Assembly (NCBI GenBank): GCA_009859145.1 | Contig: VRVR01000044.1 | Span: 1 to 64,000, forward strand | From: Andalucia godoyi | Taxonomy: Eukaryota; Discoba; Jakobea; Jakobida; Andaluciidae | DNA length: 64,000 nucleotides | Reading direction: 5' to 3' | The notes under the pieces: model-generated | The model's input: only the letters and a program-made list of their open reading frames with translations | Database searches by the model: none | Told to the model about the DNA's origin: nothing | Program-made: the position numbers and the translations under genes | In this document: positions 1-10,400 of the stretch, in pieces | Numbering within the stretch: position 1 is the first letter of the stretch | How the letters are laid out: every line of letters begins with the position of its first letter

Positions 1-552
1 AGATGCGAATAAAGTGATTTTATGCTAAGCCAGCAGACGTGGAAGAAGACAAGCGCATGACGCGGGTTTTCATGGTCGTTGGGAGAGAGTGAGATGCGAG
101 AGGAGAAGGAGGGCCAGAAAAATGAATGTGCCGACCGGCCCCCTGGACCATGGCAGTCTGCCAAGCAGTCGGTCGATTTCTGCGTGCCGATCGGCACGGA
201 GTCGGGATGTTCTGCGTCGGGTGTCCACTACAGTGGTTGGATGGGCTGCAGTACGTGAATGAATCAATTCAGCATGAATGAACGTGTGTGTTTATTGTTT
301 ACTTATGCAGTGGGATGGAGAGACGATGCACGCCATGCAACTGCAATGCATCTGGTGTTGACGGAGTGAAAAGAGTGTGGTGGAGTATAATAACTGATTG
401 ACAAAATGTTTTATGTCAATCGACCGTAGTCTAGCGACCTAGCGGTCGACGATCGACACTGGTACCATCACTCTGGTGGATTTTTGTTTTATTTATTATT
501 TTGCTTGTCTTCATATCGTTCTTCTGTGTTTACAAAATTTGTTCTTGGGAAT
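1..552. other. Left-edge non-coding stretch upstream of the NTPase-nuclease gene
   Basis: I see no supportable gene here; the longest frames are short and resemble nothing. Bases 444-466 hold a GATCGAC-rich motif that recurs, 20 of 23 bases identical, at 20963-20985. Bases 384-393 are AT-rich (tataataa-like) before the downstream gene, but a promoter cannot be asserted. Confidence 0.5.
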
Positions 553-2760
553 ATGGCAGATCAAGAGCTATCAAGCGCCCAAAATAGCGATATTGATCCA
601 TGGTCAAAGATTGCCAAATTGGAGGAGAGATTGGCGGCTGCCGAGTTGGAGAATAAGATTTTGCGGGAAAATCAAAACAGTGAAGCGACGCAGTCATGGC
701 AGCAGACCCTCGACGAACTGCATGATTCACGCATAGAGTCCAATCCCAGCGATGCATTAGGAATGGAGGTTCCCGCAGAGATCAATTCTATGTCTGGCGT
801 TGGTCGGTATTTCGATTTCGTCAATCGAGAAGAAGAGTGCACGGACCTCCTGCGGATGTGGTGGGATTTGGAGTCCAAACGGGAATCGTACGAGGAAAGA
901 GCTAAGCGTGGTGAAACTATCGAGTGGGATGTCGAGAAACGAAATGTGGCGATTCCCGTCTGCGTAGGCATGCCAGGAATTGGGAAATCGCGTTTTGCAC
1001 GTATTGCGATTTGGCATCTTGTACGATCGGTACCTGGCTTGAATGGTCGCAATCTTGATGAGCTCAAGAAGGTCGTTCCGTCGCTTGTGGACAAAGTCTG
1101 GCCAGGCAATCCAGAAGGGGGGAAACAACGGAAGTGTGTATTTGTAGACGACGTTCTTGCGGCATATTTTTGCGACTGTGACATCCGTTTGGCTTGCGAC
1201 GAGCATGAACTGACGAATGATGAGACTTTAGCCTCTGCAATCATGAAGGAATGGACGAAAACGTGGAAGTGGAAAGATGATCATGAACAGCACAGACGTG
1301 AGCTTCAAAAGGTGCACTCGTCATCAAGATTCACAGTCCTGGACGTGGTCAAGTACATTAGCAACAAAACGGGGGTGCAGTCGATTCTCATCAATATTGA
1401 CGAGGCTCATAGAGCCCGTCTCGAAGACCTTGGGGCAATCATTGTAGCCCTTCTGCGACCATTGGTTGTTCATCAGATTCGAATCCTCATTTCTGTCACT
1501 GGAGTAGATTCGACAAAAGTAGCGCAAGCTGTTGACAAGTCTGGAGCAGTCGCACGGGATATTGTGTTGAAATTGCTGCTGAAGCAGCACGTGACACACG
1601 TCGTCAAATCGTTTTTCTCGGTGAATGACATGCCTAACAAATTGGCATACTCTTTGTTTTTCATTGGCGGCATTCCTCGCTTTCTAGAGTATTTTGTGGA
1701 AGAAGCGAATGACAAATTCCGCAGTTCTGGTCAAGTCAAAGAAATATGGTCTCGTCTGTGCACCTCGGAGATTCTCGTATTCGAAGAATTGATGGCAGCC
1801 GTCTGTTCAAAAGCTCAAATTCGCCGAGGTGATCCAAATGCCCCTCCCATATCAGCCATTCGTGCCGCCTTTGCATTGTCGATTTCTGAGCATGAAGTTC
1901 CCTTAGACTTACGGTTGTCCAGCGAATCTGACGCCAAGAAGACTGTTGCAGATCTGCAGGCAGAACAGTTGCTATATTGGCAGAAAACTTCGAGCTCTTC
2001 TGGGATTGTCAGAATGCCTCCTCTGTCGCTACACTTGCTGCAATCCAAGAATGTGTTAATCTGTCCGTTCGTTGAAAGGTTAAGTCGTTTTCAAATGTCA
2101 ATGTCGCCCAACGACAACGAGTGCTTGGCTCCGACGGCGATAGTGTACCGCCTATATTCGGCGTTTATTGCGAAGAAATCGTCAATCAAGCTCCGGGAGT
2201 TAATTGGGGAAGGAAATGCAGTGGCTCCAAATCTGGATCGTTCTGTAGAAGTTCCAACCGAAATCTTGCAAATCGAGGTTCTCCATTCAAGAATTGAGGC
2301 AGATTCCTTTGCGCCCTTCGTGGATGAATGGAGAGGGGGGAAAGATTTCATAGGACGTGCTTTCATTAATGGCCGGGGCGCTTCTTTTCCAGATGCATTC
2401 ATTATCTTGCCAGATTTTGTGTTGTTGTTTCAAGAGAAACAATCGACTGTTGCTCGAAAACAGGCGGCAACGAATGAAACCATAGATGCAGTTCCGAAAA
2501 AGCTTGTTTTCGAGGAGTTTGCGAAACTAAAGGATTCTTGCGACAAGTTGGACTACGTCATGATCGTCATTAGTGACGAGCGATTTCAGGAACAATCTCC
2601 TGTTCCGAAAGGTAATTGGTGTTTGTATTGCGCTGATAAGCTTTCAACTATTTTGGGCAGCACCCTGGCTTCGCTGAGATCGTTTGTGTTAGAAGATTCC
2701 TCAACACGCGCATCAGATGCGAGAGCACAGGCGGCCGCAAATTCTTTGGTGCGTTCATAA
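553..2760 (+). CDS. Crinkler/RHS-type P-loop NTPase with C-terminal PD-(D/E)XK-like nuclease
   Basis: The 735-residue protein starts at the ATG at 553; an in-frame extension to 484 would need a TTG start. Residues about 20-45 form a charged, Leu/Glu-rich probable coiled coil. A Walker A motif GMPGIGKS lies at residues 139-146 (Lys145) and a Walker B run ending in Asp-Glu at residues 283-284. This spacing and the PGIGKS style are those of the NTPase in Crinkler (CRN) and trypanosome RHS proteins. Near the C-terminus, Pro-Asp (Asp614) is followed 13 residues later by Gln627-Glu628-Lys629, which matches the D...QxK pattern of the restriction-endonuclease-like domain that often follows this NTPase. 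No signal peptide or membrane segment is visible. The role is inferred: proteins of this class are described as eukaryotic effectors or inter-genomic conflict proteins, often near transposons. The NTPase assignment is firm; the nuclease is moderately supported. Confidence 0.72.
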   Translation: MADQELSSAQNSDIDPWSKIAKLEERLAAAELENKILRENQNSEATQSWQQTLDELHDSRIESNPSDALGMEVPAEINSMSGVGRYFDFVNREEECTDLLRMWWDLESKRESYEERAKRGETIEWDVEKRNVAIPVCVGMPGIGKSRFARIAIWHLVRSVPGLNGRNLDELKKVVPSLVDKVWPGNPEGGKQRKCVFVDDVLAAYFCDCDIRLACDEHELTNDETLASAIMKEWTKTWKWKDDHEQHRRELQKVHSSSRFTVLDVVKYISNKTGVQSILINIDEAHRARLEDLGAIIVALLRPLVVHQIRILISVTGVDSTKVAQAVDKSGAVARDIVLKLLLKQHVTHVVKSFFSVNDMPNKLAYSLFFIGGIPRFLEYFVEEANDKFRSSGQVKEIWSRLCTSEILVFEELMAAVCSKAQIRRGDPNAPPISAIRAAFALSISEHEVPLDLRLSSESDAKKTVADLQAEQLLYWQKTSSSSGIVRMPPLSLHLLQSKNVLICPFVERLSRFQMSMSPNDNECLAPTAIVYRLYSAFIAKKSSIKLRELIGEGNAVAPNLDRSVEVPTEILQIEVLHSRIEADSFAPFVDEWRGGKDFIGRAFINGRGASFPDAFIILPDFVLLFQEKQSTVARKQAATNETIDAVPKKLVFEEFAKLKDSCDKLDYVMIVISDERFQEQSPVPKGNWCLYCADKLSTILGSTLASLRSFVLEDSSTRASDARAQAAANSLVRS

Positions 2761-3362
2761 GTGTCTCTCTTTGTTCGCAATGCGAGGTAATCAAAAAAAG
2801 ACAGTGTTCAACGAATTGTATTGTCAAGAAACGGTATACTGCGTATTCTCTTTGCTTTTCTACAACGCGAAAAATCCGTCACTCCATGAACCTAGAACCT
2901 TCCCATCCTTAGATAAGTGGCGGCAGTGTCAGTAACGCGTATATGAGCTCTCAGAATGTCGCGATTTCCGTCCTTAGGATTGACCTTCGCTGGAGAAAAA
3001 GCATAACTGGCTTTTAGCAAATGAGACAGGCTATCCGTGAATATTACTGTTCATCGTTATATTTTTGTCGCCAAACGGGAAACAATGATGGAAATTCATG
3101 ACGTCGCTGCGAACATCAGTCAAAGAAGCCATCCAGAACGGAAACTGCCATCTTTTTAGCATTAATTGTTGTTTTCCACGATATATACCATACAAAGATC
3201 AATTGTCGTTCTGGTACTGCAGTCCGTTCCCTTGAACATCAGATTGCTGATTTGGTCGAATTGTGACGGTTCTTTCCGTTTGCGAAAGAAAATGCCTCCA
3301 TACTCTCCGTTGGAGAATTGGGTTTCGCCGCACCATGGAGAAAATAAGATTTTAGGATACGC
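2761..3362. other. Gene-free interval
   Basis: AT-rich spacer between two converging genes. The short frames here show no domain or compositional sign of coding. Nothing else is recognised. Confidence 0.5.
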
Positions 3363-4331
3363 TTAATCATACATATCAGGAACACCCAAGTCTTCTTCGA
3401 ATTCATCTTCGTCAGACGAAATGTCCTTGCGCGTCCTTTTGCGAGGAAACGACTGCTTCTTAAAGAATAATGACGCAATTCGATCCTTCGTGTTCCCAAG
3501 GGCAACGGACTTTTCGGGTTCAGGAGGTTTGACGACTGGCAGCATTTGTAATTTCTTCAATTTCCGTGGAACCTTACCTCCATCTGGAACTGTCGCCGGT
3601 TCTACAATCTTCCATTCTTGAAGGAAGCGGTTCAATTCCGCAGTCCAAGTCTCCTCGGCGGTTCTCGACTCCATCACTCGGCACGCTTCTTCACAAGCAA
3701 CGGCTTGTTCCCGCACTTCTGCCACTCGAATAGACGCCACATTGAGGTCTCGAAGCAAATAGTCGAATGTTCCATTCAACCTGACGAGGCCGGCTGCTTC
3801 CAAATCCACCGACGGATCAAGCCCGTCGAGATTCGCGAGCACGACTTTCTGCACCAAAGAGCGGGTCTCGACATACTGCACAATGCTTCGGAGGCGGGCA
3901 GCTTCTGACCGTTTTTGCTCGAGCATGACTTGTTTGCGACGGCGGTACAATTCCAGTCTTGCAGGCACGAAGGCATGAAGGATGTCACATGGTTGAGCGA
4001 ACTTCCTAATCCGAAGACCCTCGCCGTCCGTGGAAAACAAGTGGACATTAGAAAACGATACTTGTCCTTGCAATCTCATTAATTTGTAAACATCGCGGCT
4101 CATTAAATCCATAGCGTCCTCTGAATTATGGAACTGAATGCAGAGGCAAACACGATTCTCTTCGCTGAGATTTTGCGCATCCTGGAACGGACCGACTTTG
4201 TTCTTGACATTTTGATTCACCATCCACTTCTGCAACTGCTCGAACATTTTGAGTTTTCGCCTTTGGTGCCCCTGCTTTGGTGCTTTTCGCTTTGGTGTTC
4301 CCACTTGCTTGCTGAGCTTGTTGTGCAGCAT
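3363..4331 (-). pseudogene. Orphan C-terminal fragment of DNA topoisomerase II
   Basis: The 322-residue frame begins at an ATG at 4331 directly preceded by an in-frame TGA. Residues about 60-250 match the tower and coiled-coil gate region at the end of the topoisomerase II core: a 'SNVHLF' strand, a Phe-x-Pro-x-Arg-Leu-x-x-Tyr motif followed by a long basic helix, a 'FDYLL' motif and the Trp-x-x-x-Leu helix. Family members then have an acidic/basic tail, as here (residues 270-322 with Lys/Arg runs and a Ser-Asp-Glu-rich end). The GHKL ATPase, TOPRIM domain and catalytic tyrosine are all missing, and neither frame nor exon upstream supplies them. The first ~45 residues are basic and unrelated. 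By itself it cannot cleave DNA. It may be a decayed paralogue or a retained C-terminal module; the intact frame argues against long neutral decay. Confidence 0.62.
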
Positions 4332-5050
4332 TTGTCATCCTGCATTCGCTGTGCAGCATTTGCCGTGCTGCGTGTGTTGTGCCTCATTCGTGCTGTGCGC
4401 TTCAGGTAGGATGTATTCATTCATTTTTACAGAAAGGAATGACAGTTGCAGTGTTAATTATTGATTCAGCATTGCTTTGCTCGGATTTTTTTGCAAACAC
4501 TGTGGTGTCTATGGCACCTCAGAAGTTTTGTCTGTATGCATCCCCTTGAGTAGTTGCTTTCTTCACTTCTGGAACTTCTGTTTGGTAATCGCCGTGCATG
4601 AGAGTATGTTGCATGTTGAAAAAAAAGGGAGACCCAATCATTTAATTGTTTTTCTTTAGGTGTCAAGCATTTTACGTAAACACTATCCAGTGCACGTTTT
4701 TGCGTACTAGTCTGGCTGCCGGTTCCATGACACCAAACCTAGTCCTTCTTGCTTTGTGTTTGGTAAATCCAGCTGATGAAAATCGAATGAAATTGCATTA
4801 TCTTGCATTGCAATATTGCACTTAACAACCCTATACCGGTACCACACTGCGGTGAAGCCAAATTCGGTCGCCTGAAAACCCCAAAGAATATGTCTCAATT
4901 GACACCAGACTGTTTATCAACTTTTCTTGTGCTCCTTTCTTCTTCTGCAATCGGTGCTGGCTTTGTTCACGTTTCTGTTTCGCTCATAATTTTCCTCATC
5001 TTCCCTTCCGTGGACACATTGTGCACTTTTTCTTTGTTCTACTCCTCATC
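4332..5050. other. Gene-free interval
   Basis: No convincing gene. A short direct repeat of tgtgcagcattt occurs near 4324 and 4354, close to the start of the topoisomerase fragment. The remainder is T-rich. Confidence 0.45.
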
Positions 5051-5488
5051 ATGTCGCGAATTCTGCTCTGTGTTGTTGCCATCTTTGCGATGGTTTCGGC
5101 CGTGCTTGGCCAAATTTCATGCATGTATGACAACCAGTGTGCATCTCAGTCTGGCGTTGTATGGGCGAATTTCACTCCGAACTGTGGTGTGCTGTACAAC
5201 ACGCTGAATGCTGTGGAAGGCAGTATCTCATGTGGTCCCCAGGCTGCAGGCAGCAATCTGCTGGTTCCCGTGATCTCGGGAGGGATCGCATTTGACCTAA
5301 TTTTGTACTCGAAAGATAAGTGCAATGCAAACTGGTCGACCTGGGAATGTTCTTGCAACAGGACAACCAAGAAGGTTGCAATGCCCCTCGACATTGAGAA
5401 GTATGGAGCAAGCGTGCTCGCCAAGGACACTGCCTCTCTCAAAACTTTGTTGGACGATGCGTGCGCGGCGTTTCTCGCCATTGCTTAA
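5051..5488 (+). CDS. Small secreted cysteine-rich protein, function unknown
   Basis: A 145-residue protein starting at the ATG at 5051; upstream in-frame codons to 5021 would need a GTG start. Residues 1-20 form a clear signal peptide (hydrophobic core, then Ala-Val-Leu-Gly before Gln). The mature part has eight cysteines, enough for four disulfides, and at least three Asn-x-Ser/Thr sites. No membrane segment follows. I recognise no family. Its position beside orphan and fragmentary genes fits a lineage-specific extracellular protein. Confidence 0.6.
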   Translation: MSRILLCVVAIFAMVSAVLGQISCMYDNQCASQSGVVWANFTPNCGVLYNTLNAVEGSISCGPQAAGSNLLVPVISGGIAFDLILYSKDKCNANWSTWECSCNRTTKKVAMPLDIEKYGASVLAKDTASLKTLLDDACAAFLAIA

Positions 5489-5620
5489 ATTTTCAGCAAC
5501 GTACCTTTTTATGTCTTGAGTATATTCTGCAGAAACACTTACCAGCAAAAACCTTTCTATGGTGAGTATCCTGACGATCTCCCTCCGCCTTTTCCCTTTC
5601 TGTTGGCATGCCTTTTTACT

Positions 5621-6302
5621 TCAGACGAAACCAGAATGGTAAGACATCATCATAACAGGAAAACACAGAGTGGATGACGAAGAGGAGGGAGGGACGAGTA
5701 GCTTGAAAACAGATGGTTCTCTCACCACCATTCGTCGTCCACGAACATGATATCGGGCGCTCGTTCCGTATCGATAAAAAACATCATCGCGAACTCCACG
5801 CATACCCTCAACCCTCCTCCGTTTGGCGCTCCTCGTTTTGACTTGCGTTCCAACAGATACTTGCATTTTGGAGGAAGTCGATGGTTTTGTCTTCTTCTTC
5901 ATTGTCCCAAGACGCTTAGGGACTGGCTCCAGAAGCTCTCTTTCTAGCTGCGATTCGGCATCAATTGTTGCTGGAATCGCACGCGTCGCAACCGCAGACT
6001 CCTGTTCGGAAGCAAGACTCGGGATACCAGTGTCTAGCGCTCGAGACAGATCCGGACTGTCGGTATCGATAATCACATCGAAATCGTCTTCTTGCGATTG
6101 ACTCTCACCAGCGTCGATCGCTTCAGTAGAAACGTTCGCTTCCGTAGATTCATTCACTGCTTCAGAGCGCAACTTGGGTGTTTAAGTGCGTTGAGAGTTT
6201 TGCAGAAAGTCCAGTCCGACTACGGTTCTTGACAACAGCCTTTGGAGAAGGTGAGACGAACGATCCTGCTGCAGGCTGTTTTGGAGACCTTTTGGATGCC
6301 AT
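5621..6302 (-). pseudogene. Candidate gene split between two frames
   Basis: Reading the minus strand, an ATG at 6302 opens a 46-residue basic, Ser/Pro-rich frame that stops at 6162. A 183-codon frame without any early ATG overlaps it (about 6181 to 5621) in the +1 phase. Joined in principle, they would give one protein with a basic head, an acidic Asp/Glu/Ser middle and an Arg/Lys-rich tail, typical of a disordered nuclear protein. The join could be a short intron, a +1 frameshift mutation or a base-call error near the CCC at 6176-6178. Both parts have biased, protein-like composition, but no family is recognised. Confidence 0.35.
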
Positions 6303-7422
6303 TGTTGGAGTACAAGAACGGCAATGAGACACTAGGAAGGCACGACAGAGTAGATAAAGCGCACTGTCTTAAAGAGATGCATCGATGTGCCAAATCATCA
6401 TGCAGAACGGATGTGTGTTTCTGGGGCTTGCTTGCTATTTGATTTCCTCATGTTTTTGAGGAGCTTACAACAGAATTGAGCGGGGGATGGCGCCCGTATC
6501 CTCCACTTTGGGGGCCCTTGCTCTTTCCGCTGGTTGCCGGGCTCTGATCTATCAATGGTCTGTCATGCAAAGATCGGCGTCGGAGCAATTCGTTGCAGCA
6601 AGGTCATTCCCAGGACGTTCGGTTGAAAATCGTGTAGAAAGAATCTAAAGCAACTGTAGGCTGCACTTCTTGTTCGCGATCACACGAGTTCGAAGTGTGC
6701 ATCCAAAGATGTTTTAAATCTGTGTATGGACGGTAGGATGGAAATTTTCATCATTCTTTATTGATTCTTTCTTTCTATTTCGAAAATTTTGAGCCCGTGA
6801 ATTTCAATCTACTAGCGGTTTGTTTGCCTGTGCAGGGTCAAGTCGACTGTTTGAAATACCGGATAACGCCGGGGATCATCCTTTGAAATTTGTCATGTTT
6901 GCTTTCACAGTGTTTACAATGGTCAATCACAAGGTTTTTGTCGCTGACTCGTGGAAATGAGATTTCTCCACTCACGGAGATAATTGCCTTTCATCGTTTT
7001 TCTGGATTTGCGCTTCAACAAAGGAGTTTGCTCGCCGCAAAAACGGTGGTACTCAAAGACGCTACTGAGCAGTTCACGATAGACGATTGTCATGACTGAA
7101 TTACCGGTCAACCACCAATTGCAAGTTCTATGATTTCAATTTTTTTTTTCTGCACCGCATCATTAAAAACCACACTCTCAGCATTGCCCATGATGTGCGA
7201 CTGCGACATCATAGTTCTGCAGTATCAGCATCCTTGGCGATTCCATACCTGACCTCAAGCATTCTACAACCCGTGCTGTTTTTTGCATTTCGAACGATCT
7301 GCTCCCTGGTTGAACCTGCCTTGCCAGTATGCCAGTAGCACTGTATTCGGTTGTTGGAGCGAAAAACTTCTGTATGTTTGAGAAAAAATGTCCAATTCCT
7401 CTTTCCTCTTCCGCAATCTGCA
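6303..7422. other. Mostly gene-free interval with one small candidate frame
   Basis: About 1.1 kb with no recognisable gene apart from the small frame at 6487-6648, listed separately. An AT-rich stretch occurs at 6750-6800, and a run of ten T at 7139-7149. Confidence 0.4.
6487..6648 (+). CDS. Possible 53-residue microprotein
   Basis: An ATG-started frame whose first half is hydrophobic and small-residue-rich and whose second half is Arg-rich. That is a shape seen in small mitochondrial proteins. No homologue is recognised and chance cannot be excluded. Recorded only as a candidate. Confidence 0.15.
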   Translation: MAPVSSTLGALALSAGCRALIYQWSVMQRSASEQFVAARSFPGRSVENRVERI

Positions 7423-10400
7423 TTATGCGCAATCTGTGCGCTCTTCGAGAATTCCAACACTGGGAGACAGAACTGGAGGCGAGTTCTTGCGCCGCCTCCA
7501 CAACAACACTCCACTGACCACTGCAACGACGACCAAGACTGGAACCACGACAATCGCCGCAATGTCTCCCGAAGTCAGCGTTTCTGATCCACTCTCGTCA
7601 GAGGACGAAGTAGAAGAAGAGCTGCGGAGCGTAAAGGAAACAGCCACCGTCGGTTGCGATCCGGAGTTGCGGACAGTATGGAGAAGCACTGGGGCAGGTG
7701 ACAACGCTGTCGGATTGAACAGACCGATGTAAACAGGACCGCTCGCAAGAATCGACAGTCGTGCTGTAGCCGACTCGATATGCTGCATGACATCCCAGCT
7801 GGACGCCGACGGTGACGGGTTTGATGTCGACAGATATGCATCCACCGTGCCTCCGGTGACAATGAGAGTGATTTCGACAATTCGTGCGCCTGGGACGGCG
7901 AATGGAGGCGTGGAAACGAACTTCGGATGCCCGTGAGTAATGACGCCGACCGGCGTCTCCGAGTTCTCCGCAACAACCTCTGTCTCTGACATCGCAACCC
8001 ACACACTGCCTGCCGCCGATCCACGCATGCAGACGAAACACTTTGCGTTTTGCTGAAACCACGAGCTTGCAGAAGTGAGCGTCGTCACATTCAGTGCCAA
8101 GTTCAGCGACTCTCCTTTGGTGCTCGCAGTCGGCAGCGTTTCAAATGTGCTGACGTTGCACGAAGCAAATGCGTCAACATTCACAGCTTGGCGATTCCAA
8201 ATAGCATACACCACAAGGGATGCGTTCGCAGAGCTCAGCTGACGCGAGGTACATTGCCAGTCTGAGGACAACAGTGCCATTTCACTTGGCGATAATGACG
8301 ACTCGGAAACATTGTAAACGTTGCATCGTGGAGCTCTGTCCACACTAAACGTTCCACTGGGGCAAGTCATGCAAAATGGGGATGCAGTATTCGAAAAGGT
8401 TCCTGCTGAACAAGCATCGCAAATCTCGCTTGCGTATGCGCCGATGTACGTTCCTGGGGGACATGGGCCGCAACCACCGTTACCGAAACCGGGTGCAAAC
8501 CACCCAGGGTAGCATGGAACACAGCTCGCAGACCCAAATACGGGGTAGGTCCCAGGATTACAGGGCGTGCAGACACTGACATTTGCCGCGCCGACCGCAG
8601 AGGAAGCCAGCCCTATTGGACAAAAGTTGCATGACGTCTGGTCCGGCAAATTTTGCCATGTTCCAGCAGGACACTGCGCACAGGACGTTGTGCCAAGTCT
8701 GTACTGACCGGGAGCGCATGTGCAAGCGGCACATGACGTCAACCCAGTCGTCGAAGCACACTGGCCGGTGCTGCAAGCAGTACAGATCGCGCTACCAGAC
8801 GACGACGAGTACGAATTCACCGCGCACGGGATGCATGCTGCTGCGTTCGTCGAGCCGTTGTTCGGATTGTAGGTACCCGCTGGGCACAGCAAGCAAGATG
8901 CGTTTGTTGTAGTGCTAGTATTTGGATTATAGGTTCCTGACGAGCATAGTGTGCACGAATTGGATCCTGGAGTTGTCGAATAGCTGCCGGCTGAGCATGG
9001 CGTGCATGCGGAACTATTTGCAGATCCTGATGCGCTATTTGACGTTCCAGCAGAACAGAGGGTGCACTGGGAGGCCCCTGCAACTGTGGAGTAGGAACCA
9101 GGAGAACAAGAAACACAAACAGAGATGTTGGCTGCGCCGGGAACAGTACTGTAGGTTCCAGCGTCGCACAGAGTGCAAGTGGCTGATCCGTTCAATGTCG
9201 CATACGATCCAGCTGCACACTCAAAGCACGAAGAAGCGCTCGATGCACCAGTTGTGTTTCCAAACGTACCTGCTGCACAAAGTTGACATGTTGCTGATCC
9301 GCTGGCAAGAGAGAAGCTGCCCGCTGGACACGCAAAGCATGCCATCGCACTGGACGCACCACTGACGTTGCTGTAAGTACCCGCAGCACAGAGCGTGCAT
9401 GAAGTTGCGCCGTCGACTGCGGAAAAAGAACCAGCAGGACATGAATAGCAGGAAGATGCACTCGCTCCGCCCGTTGAGTTTCCAAATGAGCCAGCAGGAC
9501 ACAGTGAGCACGACGTGGATCCCATGTCACTTGCGTAGGAACCGGCAGCACACGGATAGCAGGAAGACGCGCTAGACGAGTTTGTGACGTTTCCAAACGT
9601 GCCGGCTGTGCAGAATGAACACGAAGTAGAGCCGCTCTCTGAGGAGTACATGCCTGTCGGACATGCTGTACAGGACGCAGCAGAAGCCGCGCCGCTTGTA
9701 TTTCCGTAGCTTCCTGCAGCACATGGCGTACATGCCGTCGAGCCGTTGACCGCCGAAAAAGAGCCTACTGGACATGTGTGGCAAGATGATACGCCCGTGA
9801 CATTGCCAAACGTACCGGCACCGCAAAGCGTGCACTCGAATGATCCAGCGGATGATGAATAACTGCCCTCAGCGCAAGTGAAGCACGATGACGAGCTGTT
9901 TGCTCCAGTGACATTGCCAAATGTACCAGCGCTGCAAGACGTGCAATTAACGGCTCCATTAGTAGCAGCGTATGTTCCCGTACCACATGCCGTACAATTT
10001 TGCCAGTTCTGCCCCGCAGCACCGGCAGAGCAAGTCATGCGCATCACCGACACCTTGTTGGAGTTTCCTGCATCCTGGTACGCAACATACGGAACTCCAG
10101 ATCCATCGAACACAAGATTGACGTAGTCAACGGTCCCAGCAGAAAATTCAGCCGTTCCGACCAGTGTCCAAGATCCCCTGCTGTCTTTTATCACCGTCGC
10201 CTTGGATGATCTCGGAACATCCTGGTACGCTACATACGGAACACTGGACAAATCGAACGCAAGACTTATGGATCCGATGAGCCTGTCAGAAAAGTCTGCC
10301 GCTCCGATTTTCGTCCACGCCCCTCCGCTGTACGTCATCACTGTTCCCACGCCAGTGACTGCATACTGTGAGTACGCAATGTATGGGACTCCGGATCCGT

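Noticed and set aside
484-552. In-frame N-terminal extension of the NTPase-nuclease
   Set aside because: It would start at TTG, and its Phe/Ser-rich translation is unlike the charged coiled coil that begins at the ATG at 553.
6655-6710. Possible tRNA T-loop (agttcgaagtgtg)
   Set aside because: No acceptor stem, anticodon arm or matching 5' half could be found around it.
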